Counted from the stretch's first letter, positions 25,422 to 33,815 are shown. The stretch is DNA of 64,000 nucleotides from a virus (IMGVR_UViG_3300047560_000921:124001-188000), one strand, 5' to 3'. Made by a program: numbers and translations. Notes: generated from the sequence alone by a model not told the origin.

Positions 25422-26044
25422 AGGAATAAGTTACAAAGGAGAATCTTACGAGTTTGTTGTACTAGTGGTACACAGTGCCAAGTGACTTCAGTGTTAAGCC
25501 AAAAGGTTCCTGTCCACTTTTTATTTCTACCACGATGTATAATCTTTTCAGGATACTCGTGTTCTACTTGCTCAGGCATCCAACGCATAATACGTTCACG
25601 AGCAAATGTAGTTTGCGTTTCGTTGTCCTGCAAATTAATAATACCCGACAGCAAAACAAATCTGTTATCTAAATGCCAGCCTTGATGAAACCCCGGCTTG
25701 TCTATTACACGGCTAAAAGCAACTTTAGTTCTGCTAGCATAACGCTTTGTATACCATACATCAAAGTTAGGACTATCGAACAGTGGATAACGCAATGGAT
25801 CTAGGGCCATTAAACGTTGTGTAATTGTTTTAAGTGGATCATACATTTCCTTAGACAACTTGCTGAACTCGTCATTAACATCGTCTCTGGGAAATATACT
25901 TAAACGCTGTGGCTCAACTTCTAGATTACCATAATCAATTCTGCCAGGTTCGGCAGCAAATAGCAAATCAGTATCAAACCTTTCAAACTCTGGAAACTCA
26001 ACATCCAATATAGCTGGTTCTTTGGAAATTTCGAAGATATTCAT
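25418..26044 (-). CDS. 2-oxoglutarate/Fe(II)-type oxygenase-like protein
   Basis: A 208-residue protein with a plausible 2-His-1-carboxylate site: GWHLDNRFVLLSGIINL (HxD near residue 138) and a distal TWHCVPLVQQTRKIL (His plus Arg). The jelly-roll strands around them support a dioxygenase fold; the substrate is unknown. The ATG at 26044 is chosen because a sigma70 -10 box lies 6 bases upstream; an in-frame TTG at 26080 falls inside that promoter. It is coupled to the desaturase. Confidence 0.7.
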   Translation of the reverse strand: MNIFEISKEPAILDVEFPEFERFDTDLLFAAEPGRIDYGNLEVEPQRLSIFPRDDVNDEFSKLSKEMYDPLKTITQRLMALDPLRYPLFDSPNFDVWYTKRYASRTKVAFSRVIDKPGFHQGWHLDNRFVLLSGIINLQDNETQTTFARERIMRWMPEQVEHEYPEKIIHRGRNKKWTGTFWLNTEVTWHCVPLVQQTRKILLCNLFL

Positions 26045-26050
26045 TAGCAC

Positions 26051-26080
26051 AGTATACACTAAGAACAAGTGTACAGTCAA
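26051..26080 (-). promoter_or_regulatory. Sigma70-type promoter, near-leaderless
   Basis: Minus strand: TTGACT (26075-26080), 18-base spacer, TATACT (26051-26056), then 6 bases and the ATG of the oxygenase gene at 26044. No ribosome binding site fits between the predicted start and the ATG. It drives the oxygenase-desaturase pair. Confidence 0.7.
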
Positions 26081-26177
26081 TAGTTCCGGTTACTTTATCC
26101 GGAGCACACTACGCGGTGCAGTTCAATTGCGCGGACGCCTATATCCGTAGACGACAACGGCCCTAAGGTGGGTTCTG
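26081..26177. other. Short gene-free interval, relatively GC-rich
   Basis: These 97 bases look more GC-rich than their neighbours and hold a weak inverted repeat (TCCGG/CCGGA around 26084-26102), which could be a weak terminator for the 26178..26477 gene although no T-run follows. No coding frame or tRNA cloverleaf is convincing. Confidence 0.35.
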
Positions 26178-26477
26178 TTACTTGTCTAGCAAGTCTTTGT
26201 ATACTGTATTTAATCTTGTGGTGATCCAAATGCCAGGACTTCCGTGTACGCTTTTTGTAACGTCTGGCATCTTAGCGTGATAAAAGTCGTATAGTCTATC
26301 TTGGATATCGTCTGTAACTTCGGTGCTATTGTAGTCTAGATTATTGCTGGCTAACCGTTTTAGTATTTCTATCTCTTGCTCAGTAAATTGCTTACTTAAT
26401 TGATGAGCTTCGTTTGCTGGTACAGGTATATGCGGCTTCCGTGGCGGTTTATACCTTTGCTTTTTTAAATTGTTCAT
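26178..26477 (-). CDS. Hypothetical basic protein
   Basis: A 99-residue protein with a very basic, proline-rich N-terminus (KKQRYKPPRKPHIPVP) followed by a helical region (SKQFTEQEIEILKRLA) and a mixed C-terminus. It could bind nucleic acid, but no family is recognised. It follows the dps terminator and may have its own weak AT-rich promoter (TTATAAC just before the ATG). Confidence 0.62.
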   Translation of the reverse strand: MNNLKKQRYKPPRKPHIPVPANEAHQLSKQFTEQEIEILKRLASNNLDYNSTEVTDDIQDRLYDFYHAKMPDVTKSVHGSPGIWITTRLNTVYKDLLDK

Positions 26478-26489
26478 AACCGTTATAAT

Positions 26490-26513
26490 GAAAAAGGCTA
26501 CTGACGTAGCCTT
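26490..26513 (-). terminator. Rho-independent terminator after dps
   Basis: A perfect 8-base stem AAGGCTAC/GTAGCCTT (26494-26501 and 26506-26513) with a 4-base loop is followed on the minus strand by TTTTTC. It lies 10 bases after the dps stop codon and should end the dps transcript. Confidence 0.85.
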
Positions 26514-26523
26514 GTGAAACTGA

Positions 26524-26964
26524 TTAGTTTCTACGTAGAATACTTCTTAACATCCACGCATGTTTTTTGTGTACATCCACACGGTCTTGGATAAAGTTGC
26601 TTAGTCCAAGTTCTTGTGCGCCTTCTGCAAATTCGTACACTCTGTACAATAGTCCTAAGATCTTTTCGTTGTCGTCATGAATCTTAGCTATCATATCTAA
26701 TGCAGTAGGAATTTTTAATTCGTCTTCGATGATTGTTAGTTCTGCAAAACGACTTAAACTGCCAGGTGCAAACGAACCTAACTTACGAATGTTTTCAGCA
26801 ATAGGATCTACTGCTTCCCATAGTTCAGTATACAAGTCTTCAAAGAATTTGTGGAACTGAGGAAAGTGAACTCCTTCTACGTTCCAGTGATAGTTGTGTG
26901 TTTTAAGATATAATGCAAAAGTGCTGGCGTGCAACACTTTCATTTCGTGTACTAGTTGTTCCAT
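26524..26964 (-). CDS. dps: Dps-like ferritin (DNA-protection, iron storage)
   Basis: A 146-residue ferritin-fold protein with the Dps signature KTHNYHWNVEGVHFPQFHKFFEDLY near residues 22-45 (given here in parts: THNYHWNVEG and FHKFFEDLY) and DPIAENIRKLG near 58-68, which provide the interface ferroxidase residues. Dps dodecamers store iron, remove peroxide and can coat DNA. Length is slightly short of the usual 155-170, with no long basic tail. The gene lies one base after the small tagged gene and ends in a strong terminator. Confidence 0.9.
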   Translation of the reverse strand: MEQLVHEMKVLHASTFALYLKTHNYHWNVEGVHFPQFHKFFEDLYTELWEAVDPIAENIRKLGSFAPGSLSRFAELTIIEDELKIPTALDMIAKIHDDNEKILGLLYRVYEFAEGAQELGLSNFIQDRVDVHKKHAWMLRSILRRN

Positions 26965-26965
26965 A

Positions 26966-27136
26966 TTATACTCCGCCTCCTACTAGCTTACCGTTGAATG
27001 GATGTTTAGTTCCCCATTTAGCAACAGGAATCTTTTTAGCTTTATCGGTGGCTTTAACTTGGTCCGAAAACACCTTGTCTTTAGTGTAATCAGAACCAAG
27101 TTTACTTTTCGATTCTACTAGTTCGTAGAATCTCAT
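26966..27136 (-). CDS. Small tagged protein (MRFYELVE), 56 residues
   Basis: A short gene whose protein begins MRFYELVESKSKLG, almost the same as the tag of the 31364..32518 protein. L-V-E at 6-8 fits a T4-type prohead protease site. The remaining 48 residues are basic and polar (KAKKIPVAKWGTKHPF, ending GGGV). The start overlaps the stop of the AT-hook gene (ATGA) and the stop lies one base before dps, so it belongs to that operon. It may be a small internal head protein. Confidence 0.78.
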   Translation of the reverse strand: MRFYELVESKSKLGSDYTKDKVFSDQVKATDKAKKIPVAKWGTKHPFNGKLVGGGV

Positions 27137-28407
27137 AGCATACGTGCCGCAGTAACAGCCTTGCTTACAGATTCATGAAGCTTCTGTACAACTTCTGCTA
27201 CCTTAGGATTGTTGCGTTGACTTTCGCTCAAGCTGTCAATCTTACGTAGTGTTTCTTTAACTTGCTTCTTAAGAACAGACAAGCTAGCTTGTGCTTCTTT
27301 AACTTTCTTAGGACGACCGCGGCCACGTTTTGGAGCATTAGGATCTGGCAGTGGACGAGTACGCGGACGACCGCGGCCACGCTTCTCACCAGTACTAGTG
27401 TCCTTGCCGTCTGCTGTAGTTGTTTCTTCGCTATCAGCTCCGCCGTAGTCTTTTCTTGCACGGTGGATCATACCAGTTTTAGTATACTCTACTTCACCTT
27501 TGCTTGTACGCTTCTTCTCGCCTGCTTTTGGCTTGTCGTCGTCCTTGCGGTTTTTCCAGTCGAAGGCATTACCACTGCTGGCTTCCTTCATTTTCTTTTT
27601 GCCTTCGTTAATCATACTTACTCCGATTGTATATTGGAACATTTCATCCAATTCGTCAAATTGTGCTCGTGTCTCAGACACTAGCGTTTGTACATATTTT
27701 GTAGCACCTTTGATACTATCAAAAGTATCTGCTACGTTTTCGCCTACATACACTTTAAATGCACCAGCCGCGTTCTGACGAACAGAAATTTGCGTTGGGT
27801 CTGGCATACTTACTTCAGCTTCTACTAGGGTATCTTCTTCTAAGGTACCAACTTTAACAATGTACTCTCCGTTGCTTTCTACAAAGAAAGGAATAAAGTC
27901 ATTGCTAAACTGTTGCAATGTTTCTACAATGTCCATTGCAGTTTGTTTATTAGTAGTCTTAATAGCACCGTCGACGTAAAAGTCTACACCATTCTCTAGT
28001 AAATGGTCATGCAGTGTTCCTACAATCGCATCTTCTAATGTAGGGAACGATGTTTCATGAAATTGTGCTACACGGTCTTGATATGTCATAGCGTTGTCCT
28101 CTTTAACTTCTATAGCTTGTGCAACTGTGCCCATTGGTGCGCCCATTTGCTGATATTTTGCTTTAGCTTCCATTTCGTTTTTAGCGAATACATGGAATGA
28201 TCCATTTGGATCTTTTTGTGTTTTTAAACTGTATGCTTTCTCGCCAGGACCTTTAACCAACTCTTGTGCATTTTGTTGATTAGGATCGTTGGGATTCTGT
28301 TGACCTGGCTGTTGCTGAGCTTGCTGACCAGGTGCAACTGGACCTTGCGGCTTTGTAACACCAGGTGTTACCGGTTTAGTCGGGGTCATTGGAGTAGGTG
28401 TTGGCAT
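27133..28407 (-). CDS. AT-hook protein with Pro/Gln-rich N-terminus
   Basis: A 424-residue protein in three parts: a Pro/Thr/Gln-rich N-terminus (about 1-50), a central part with repeated short alpha/beta units (about 55-270), and a basic C-terminal region holding two AT-hook cores (KRGRGRPRTRP and KRGRGRPKKVKE, near 345-370) followed by a helical tail. AT-hooks bind the minor groove of AT-rich DNA, so this is probably a DNA-binding protein, either a head-internal DNA-condensing protein or a regulator. It overlaps both neighbours by 1-4 bases. Confidence 0.75.
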   Translation of the reverse strand: MPTPTPMTPTKPVTPGVTKPQGPVAPGQQAQQQPGQQNPNDPNQQNAQELVKGPGEKAYSLKTQKDPNGSFHVFAKNEMEAKAKYQQMGAPMGTVAQAIEVKEDNAMTYQDRVAQFHETSFPTLEDAIVGTLHDHLLENGVDFYVDGAIKTTNKQTAMDIVETLQQFSNDFIPFFVESNGEYIVKVGTLEEDTLVEAEVSMPDPTQISVRQNAAGAFKVYVGENVADTFDSIKGATKYVQTLVSETRAQFDELDEMFQYTIGVSMINEGKKKMKEASSGNAFDWKNRKDDDKPKAGEKKRTSKGEVEYTKTGMIHRARKDYGGADSEETTTADGKDTSTGEKRGRGRPRTRPLPDPNAPKRGRGRPKKVKEAQASLSVLKKQVKETLRKIDSLSESQRNNPKVAEVVQKLHESVSKAVTAARML

Positions 28408-29360
28408 TATTTTTTACCTGCAAACATCTTTGCTACACGGGCTAGTGCTTCTGCATCTACGGATTCGTTGCTAGTAGAACGGGTTGTAGATAACTTGTAC
28501 TGACTCCATTCGTCCATTAGCGATGAAGTTTCGCCTAGCTTGGCTTCTGTTTCTTTTACGTGATCTGGCAAGCCTTTGTGCGTGGTCTTAGCATAGTCTT
28601 TGGCTGCTTTCTTAGGCATGTCTTTTGCTACTTTAGCAACTTCCTTGCTAGCAGGCTTTTCGCCTTTTTGTGCGGCATGGACCATGCCCATAAAACGTTG
28701 TTGTGCTTTGCTAACAGCCTTTTCCATTACAGCACTTTCTTTAACATCGTCGAAGATGAAGTTTGCAATGTGTTCAGCATTTTGTGGAGTAGTGCCTTCA
28801 ATCTTTTTAGTGATTAGTTTAACTAATTTTTCCTTATCGAACTCAGGATCTAAGTCGCCGCGATTCTTAGCATACTTTTGAATAGCTTTGATACCGCTTA
28901 ATACTGTGCTTAGGTCTTGTTCAGTTGGAGCAGGAGTTGCTGGCTCAACAGCTAATGCACCATCTTGTGGTGCTGGGGCAGGTGCCTGAGCAGGAGCCGC
29001 TTGATTTTGTGTTGGATCTTGTGCGGCGTTAGGATCTTGTTGCTCACCGTCTTCACTTAATGCGCTTTCTTCGTATTCGTGGTGGCCATGGCCCGCACGA
29101 TATTCGCCGTTAAGTTGAAATTCATTGCTATGTAAACTACGATATTCTACATAGTCTTTTACTGTATCAATATAGTCGGCGGCTAGTGCAATCTTTTCTA
29201 AGATCCATGGTTCTAAGCTATCAGTATCTTTGATAATTCTATGTAGTTGGATCGCATTTTTAATGGCATCGTATAAATTACTTTTTGCCATGAATCCAGC
29301 ATCATCGGAATCGTCTAATACGCTTTCGATTAACTGTTCTTGGATAGATTTTTTACTCAT
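28407..29360 (-). CDS. Hypothetical helical protein with Ala/Pro/Gln linker
   Basis: A 317-residue protein: an N-terminal helical region (about 1-75), a low-complexity linker rich in Gln, Ala and Pro (about 105-150), and a C-terminal helical part with alternating Lys/Ala (ASKEVAKVAKDMPKKAAKDY). It resembles phage scaffold or internal proteins in composition but no family is recognised. It is translationally coupled (TAATG) to the AT-hook gene. A weak late-type core (CTAAATAATAC, around 29406-29416) lies upstream. Confidence 0.68.
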   Translation of the reverse strand: MSKKSIQEQLIESVLDDSDDAGFMAKSNLYDAIKNAIQLHRIIKDTDSLEPWILEKIALAADYIDTVKDYVEYRSLHSNEFQLNGEYRAGHGHHEYEESALSEDGEQQDPNAAQDPTQNQAAPAQAPAPAPQDGALAVEPATPAPTEQDLSTVLSGIKAIQKYAKNRGDLDPEFDKEKLVKLITKKIEGTTPQNAEHIANFIFDDVKESAVMEKAVSKAQQRFMGMVHAAQKGEKPASKEVAKVAKDMPKKAAKDYAKTTHKGLPDHVKETEAKLGETSSLMDEWSQYKLSTTRSTSNESVDAEALARVAKMFAGKK

Positions 29361-29436
29361 ATATGTTAGCTCGCAGAATTCTTACCCAATAAATGGGATT
29401 TTCATGTATTATTTAGCAGAAAATGAAATTAAATGA

Positions 29437-29898
29437 TTAAGCCAATCGACTCTCGGCAACTTGCTTAACTGCTTGAATTGCAGGTTGTACTTGGTTCTTT
29501 TTCAGTGTAACCGGGTAAGATTTGCCATTATGTTCGAATTCATCTTTACCAGACGCCGCGGCCCTGATGTGTGCAAATGCAAAATCTTCTTCGCTGCCGC
29601 CTAGCTTTTTTGCAGCCCAGTCCCATAATTGGTCAGCGCCCGCCATGGCAAACTTACTGGCATTATAAGCACCGGCGGCACCCATTCCGATGCCTAAAAT
29701 TGGACCTAGTATTCCTATTAATGCCGGCGTGCCTGCGGCAGCAATGCCGCCAACAGCTAGTCCAGCCGCGCCGCGTACTAATGCTGGAGCCGCCTCATCG
29801 GTTTTCTTTTTAGATACTCTACGTTGCATAGAGCCCATGGGCGTTGCTACTGCGGCAACGGCACCTGACGTGCATTCAACTAGTTCGTGTAATCTCAT
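29437..29898 (-). CDS. Tagged glycine-zipper membrane-active protein (MRLHELVE)
   Basis: A 153-residue protein starting MRLHELVECTSGAV, with L-V-E at 6-8. A basic stretch (RRVSKKKTDEA) is followed by a long Gly/Ala-rich hydrophobic region (about 42-85: AAGLAVGGIAAAGTPALIG, ILGIGMGAAGAYNASKF) typical of glycine zippers that insert into membranes. If packed in the head and ejected it could help form a channel for DNA entry; this is inference. A perfect late promoter lies immediately upstream. Confidence 0.75.
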   Translation of the reverse strand: MRLHELVECTSGAVAAVATPMGSMQRRVSKKKTDEAAPALVRGAAGLAVGGIAAAGTPALIGILGPILGIGMGAAGAYNASKFAMAGADQLWDWAAKKLGGSEEDFAFAHIRAAASGKDEFEHNGKSYPVTLKKNQVQPAIQAVKQVAESRLA

Positions 29899-29903
29899 AA
29901 TTA

Positions 29904-29911
29904 TATTTATA
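29904..29911 (-). promoter_or_regulatory. T4-type late promoter core TATAAATA, leaderless
   Basis: An exact TATAAATA on the minus strand ends 5 bases before the ATG of the tagged 29437..29898 gene. In T4 the start site lies about 6 bases after this core, so transcription would start at the ATG itself. There is no recognisable ribosome site. Confidence 0.8.
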
Positions 29912-29976
29912 CGGGGCTATAAGGGTTACGGAACCTATCGTAGCCATCGTCCTCTGGAAAAACTGGATATTCGTTA

Positions 29977-30828
29977 TCACATGACATAAACATTACCCTC
30001 TGCGTTCCCTAATACATCACTAAACATCATGCCCATATCGTTGGCTAGTCTTGCAGTTGCTTCTTCTCTACTAAGTTCATCTGCATAGTCTTGCTTGATA
30101 CGCATACCGTTAGTTGCATTACCCCATGCTTTACGGCCGTAGCTTAATGCCACTGGCAATGGGTTAAGGGTTACATGTCCAGTCTTGATATACTGGGCAA
30201 ATAATTCGTACAAGAATTCATATGGACGTTTAATTTGTCCTGTTCTACTACTACGTTGGGTGCCAATGGCATTAAACAGTGCGTTGTATTCAGCTGACAT
30301 ATCCCAGTTAACGCTGGAATTATATGAGCTTCTTGTGTTCTTGCCATAGTACTCTTGCAATATTCCATTGACGGTATTAAAGAATAGCTTTTCTGTTTCA
30401 GTCCATGCATTAGTTACATTACCCATGCGGCGATTAGTGGCTTGGATAGCATGTCCAAACCTATGTGCCATGATCCATGGGGTCATCATAACTCTACCAG
30501 TGCCACTGTTACCCACAAACACAATAGTAATTGCCGATTCGTGCCCTTGCATGATTTGATTTACTTGCTCGGGACTAAACATTTGAGCCAATGTATCTTG
30601 TTTAACTAAACCTGTTTCAGCTTTCTTACCAGTTCCAGTAACATTACTGAAAAATAGTCTAAAGTCGTAGGGAGTGTTTTCTAAAAACTGTGCAGTCTTT
30701 AACTTGTTAGTGTCGTGGGTAATAAGTTTTCTATCAACTTCATGACGAAATGGACCACTTTTGTCAAAGTCGCCTAATGTGTCGTAGCTTGCCAATGGCA
30801 TTTCGCTGATTAAATCACGTAATCTCAT
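29977..30828 (-). CDS. Tagged protein with degenerate metallopeptidase-like motif (MRLRDLISE)
   Basis: A 283-residue protein starting MRLRDLISEMPLASY; I-S-E at 7-9 fits the prohead protease pattern. The middle has TPWIMAHRFGHAIQ near 128-141, followed about 75 residues later by PYEFLYELFAQYI. This is laid out like a zincin (HExxH plus a downstream Glu), but Arg replaces the catalytic Glu (HRFGH), so it may be an inactive or differently acting relative. It overlaps the next tagged gene by 4 bases. The link to peptidases is tentative. Confidence 0.7.
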   Translation of the reverse strand: MRLRDLISEMPLASYDTLGDFDKSGPFRHEVDRKLITHDTNKLKTAQFLENTPYDFRLFFSNVTGTGKKAETGLVKQDTLAQMFSPEQVNQIMQGHESAITIVFVGNSGTGRVMMTPWIMAHRFGHAIQATNRRMGNVTNAWTETEKLFFNTVNGILQEYYGKNTRSSYNSSVNWDMSAEYNALFNAIGTQRSSRTGQIKRPYEFLYELFAQYIKTGHVTLNPLPVALSYGRKAWGNATNGMRIKQDYADELSREEATARLANDMGMMFSDVLGNAEGNVYVM

Positions 30829-31364
30829 AGTGTTGGGTTTCCAAATACAGTTTCTCTAACAACCTTACCGCCGGGCAGTCTACGGTCGTATGTATCATTG
30901 TCTACCATTTCTAAAAATGGATCATTGAACAATGCTTGCAGTGTTTTTAAATCTTCTACAGCCGGTATGCTGAGCTTTTTCAATATATGACGCATAGCGT
31001 CACTGGACTCTAACCATACACCTGGCTTAGTTAGCATTTGTTGTATCTTATTAATAGCTTTATCTTTGCTAGTTCTAGATCCATCATGCCCGATGCCTTG
31101 AATTTTAAAACCATGCCATGGTTCGCCTGCTCTATTGCGTCTATAAAATACACAAGCATCTACATCTGGATCATGATCCCAGTCTATTACGTTCCAGTCA
31201 CTGGGTATAACATCTTTAAGACTGTTAACAAAACTTCCTTGCGGAGTATTACTATATGCAACCTGCACTAAGCCCACAAGGTCATCGCTTACTTCATGCT
31301 TGTCTGCATTAGATATGTCAATGACCCATTGGTTCTTAGGAAGGTCTAGTTCAAATAATCTCAT
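30825..31364 (-). CDS. Tagged conserved protein (MRLFEL)
   Basis: A 179-residue protein beginning MRLFELDLPKNQW, a tag without an obvious L/I-x-E site. The body has a compact alpha/beta pattern (VVIDWD-like segment VIDWDHDPDVDACVFYRRN, then FKIQGIGHDGSRTSK, then SSDAMRHILKKLSIPAV). Function unknown. ATGA and single-base overlaps join it to two other tagged genes. Confidence 0.68.
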   Translation of the reverse strand: MRLFELDLPKNQWVIDISNADKHEVSDDLVGLVQVAYSNTPQGSFVNSLKDVIPSDWNVIDWDHDPDVDACVFYRRNRAGEPWHGFKIQGIGHDGSRTSKDKAINKIQQMLTKPGVWLESSDAMRHILKKLSIPAVEDLKTLQALFNDPFLEMVDNDTYDRRLPGGKVVRETVFGNPTL

Positions 31365-32518
31365 TAATGGAATAGTAAGTAACTGCCCACAACATCATTG
31401 CGGTTAGCAGAGTTATCGCCATCACCTGGCATAACAATAACGTTCCACTTTGGCTTATCGCCTACTGGAAGTTTCATCATTTGATCGTATGTTAAAATGC
31501 TGTCTTTATCAATGTGATACTTTTGTGCCAGACGATCCTTAAAGCCTTCTAAGTTATTTGCACTTGCAAATTGCATACGTCCTTTAGAATCCTTTTTCAA
31601 CTCGTTACCATCACGTGCAATCAAGTCAAAGAACATGTCCTTAGGGACAACCTTACTATGCTTGGTACGTACTAAATCAACTTTCTTTTCTTGTCCACGT
31701 TTAGCACCTTGGGAAAAGTTCATGTTAAAGTTCTTTGGACGAGCGGCATTGGCAACATCACCCATCTTAGTGTAAGCATAGAAGCCAACGTCTGGGTTAG
31801 CTTCAGCAACAGCGTAGGCCATGTCCATGTACTCTGGGCTAAAGAAGTCGCCAGCATCATGCCACCGCACAACAATCTTCGCACCTTTTTTAGCATACTT
31901 GACTTTAGCGGCCGCAATTTCTGCGTTTAACTTTTCTGTAAAACCTTCTGGGTCGTTTAACAAGAAGTTAAGCATACGGGCCAAGCCCATGCTAACTGCT
32001 TTGAACATCACATAGCTACCTTTCATAGCATAGCAATAAGTTTGGCAAGCACCAGCGCCCGGGCAAGTGTCTACAACCACGAACTCACCGGTCTTTTCAT
32101 TTACAGCAAGACCCTTTAAGGCTGGCAAGCCAATATCAAAGATTGCTTCAGTACCAGTTTCGCTGTGTTGCATTTTAGCATTTTGTCCAAGAATGCTCTT
32201 TGGACGAACCATAATAGCGGCTTTTAGTTTTTCAGTATCAAATGTTTTACCGGACTCGTCTTTAACTTCAATGTTGCTACCGTGGATATATGGATAATCA
32301 TATTTGTCACGCTTGGTTTTTTGTTTGTTTTTACTGCGGCCCATTAGAGCTTGCATTTCATCGTCGGGTATTGAACGATAGTTTGCGCCTAGGCCAAAGT
32401 CGGCTTCGTCAAGATCTTCGTCGGGGTCAACAAATTGACCTAAGGACATTACAGTAAGACCGTTTAACTTACTTTCCGTTAGTGTTGTTTTAGATTCGAA
32501 TAGTTCGTAAAATCTCAT
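31364..32518 (-). CDS. Tagged Gp88-like protein (MRFYELFE)
   Basis: A 384-residue protein whose tag MRFYELFESKTTLTESKL is followed by two candidate cleavage sites (L-F-E and L-T-E). The body resembles the phage Gp88 family: a Cys-rich segment DTCPGAGACQTYCYAMKG near residues 153-170 and RWHDAGDFFSPEYMD near 218-232, with later FYAYTKMG. The four cysteines could bind metal or an iron-sulfur cluster, and the fold is reminiscent of radical SAM-like barrels; activity is unknown. It is flanked by other tagged genes. Confidence 0.72.
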   Translation of the reverse strand: MRFYELFESKTTLTESKLNGLTVMSLGQFVDPDEDLDEADFGLGANYRSIPDDEMQALMGRSKNKQKTKRDKYDYPYIHGSNIEVKDESGKTFDTEKLKAAIMVRPKSILGQNAKMQHSETGTEAIFDIGLPALKGLAVNEKTGEFVVVDTCPGAGACQTYCYAMKGSYVMFKAVSMGLARMLNFLLNDPEGFTEKLNAEIAAAKVKYAKKGAKIVVRWHDAGDFFSPEYMDMAYAVAEANPDVGFYAYTKMGDVANAARPKNFNMNFSQGAKRGQEKKVDLVRTKHSKVVPKDMFFDLIARDGNELKKDSKGRMQFASANNLEGFKDRLAQKYHIDKDSILTYDQMMKLPVGDKPKWNVIVMPGDGDNSANRNDVVGSYLLFH

Positions 32519-32527
32519 TGTATATCC

Positions 32528-33772
32528 TTACTTTACAGTTTCAACAGCATCAGCAAATGCTTGTGGTATAAGTTTTTGTAGCAATGCGCTAAGTTCGCCT
32601 TCAATGGTCATAGCACATTCAAACTCTGCTTCTTCGTCTTCAATATCTTCTAGCACTTCTTGAATGTAGAACCATATTTCACGGCCGCGAACAAAGTCAG
32701 TAATAGGTCCACTTATCTCGTCGTACAAGGCATCGTCGTCGTTAACTAGTTCAGGAGCCTCTTGAATCAGTTGTACGATTGATCTAGTAAGATCATTGAT
32801 GCCACGCTTACTCATCATGTCTTCTGCTAGTTCATAAATTTCTTCCATGCCGTTAAAGAACTTTACAGCCCTGCCCATTTCTTTAAAGATTTCTTTAGCT
32901 AGCGTTGTTCTATTTTGTTCAAGTAAGTGTCTTAGGGATTCACCAAACACTGGCATAGCTCTAATCATCAATGCTGGTAAGTCGGTGATTTCTGGATCTA
33001 ATGCAAGGATGTGATTTTCTTTTGCTTGTCGAGCAAAGATAGTTGCTAGTTGTGGGTAGCGGTTTCTTAGTTCAGTTAAGTTAACACGATGGTCCTTTTC
33101 ATTCATGAACTGTTTTGTTTGGAAGTGGAACTGATACTTCTCACCGGCATATGAAGGCTTCTTAGGAAGGATAATATACATTTCGCCTTCTTTGTTATAG
33201 CGATTGAACATGTTATTCTCTTTACCCGCTGTACACCACTTAGTACCCTGTCCATAATAACAAGCGGCTGTTTGGTCTTCGGGAATAAGAACACGAATAT
33301 CTGCATCTTGATAGTAAGGCTTAGCCTGCCCACGGTCAACATCTTTTGGCTCATCTACTACATCTGGATGTTGGTCAACAACTTGTACTAGTCCTGCTAG
33401 GTCTTTGATACGGCCAATGTCGTTGTTTGGTGCTGGAATTTGTTTTTTGTTTACTAACTTGAAGAACTTTTGTAGGGGCTCTGTTACTTTAGTGATAGCG
33501 TCTTCAAACTTTAAGGATGGGTTGTTAACGTAGTTGCGAATAATCCATGGCACATATTGTTTGTTCTTTGTTGGATCAGCTAGTTCAATGCGTCCTAGTA
33601 AATGATCTAAGACTACTTGGTCTTCTGCGCCAGCATTAACAATGCGTTGTTGCCACTGTGGCGGCTCTTTTTGGAACTTTGCTAGCAGGCCGGCACCCAG
33701 TTTTTGCGCTGTAACGTCGCGGCTGTACTCTAGTAAAGTTGATGTATTAGTAAAAAGTTCAAATAATCTCAT
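32528..33772 (-). CDS. Tagged conserved phage protein (MRLFELF)
   Basis: A 414-residue protein starting MRLFELFTNTSTLLEYSRD, with L-L-E at 13-15 as a possible cleavage site. The central part has GQGTKWCTAGKENNMFNRYN near 178-197 and MYIILPKKPSYAGEKYQFHF, a pattern shared by phage proteins of unknown role. The C-terminal half is helical and acidic (IQEVLEDIEDEEAEFECAM). A hairpin with a late core in its loop lies just upstream. Confidence 0.7.
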   Translation of the reverse strand: MRLFELFTNTSTLLEYSRDVTAQKLGAGLLAKFQKEPPQWQQRIVNAGAEDQVVLDHLLGRIELADPTKNKQYVPWIIRNYVNNPSLKFEDAITKVTEPLQKFFKLVNKKQIPAPNNDIGRIKDLAGLVQVVDQHPDVVDEPKDVDRGQAKPYYQDADIRVLIPEDQTAACYYGQGTKWCTAGKENNMFNRYNKEGEMYIILPKKPSYAGEKYQFHFQTKQFMNEKDHRVNLTELRNRYPQLATIFARQAKENHILALDPEITDLPALMIRAMPVFGESLRHLLEQNRTTLAKEIFKEMGRAVKFFNGMEEIYELAEDMMSKRGINDLTRSIVQLIQEAPELVNDDDALYDEISGPITDFVRGREIWFYIQEVLEDIEDEEAEFECAMTIEGELSALLQKLIPQAFADAVETVK

Positions 33773-33775
33773 AAT

Positions 33776-33815
33776 AAATGGCTCAATTCATGTATTTATT
33801 GAATTTAAGCCATTT
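33776..33815 (-). promoter_or_regulatory. Hairpin with late promoter core ATAAATAC in its loop
   Basis: Inverted repeat of about 15 base pairs with one bulge (33776-33790 against 33800-33815) enclosing a 9-base loop. On the minus strand the loop reads ATAAATACA, containing the late core ATAAATAC (33792-33799). It lies between the diiron protein gene and the tagged 32528..33772 gene. The stem can end the upstream transcript, although the T-tract after it is weak (ATTTATTAT), while the loop can start the next one. Confidence 0.72.

Noticed and set aside
26081-26177. Possible tRNA or tRNA fragment in the GC-rich gap
   Set aside because: A GTTCAAT stretch resembles a T-loop, but the closing G-C pair, an anticodon arm and an acceptor stem cannot be formed.
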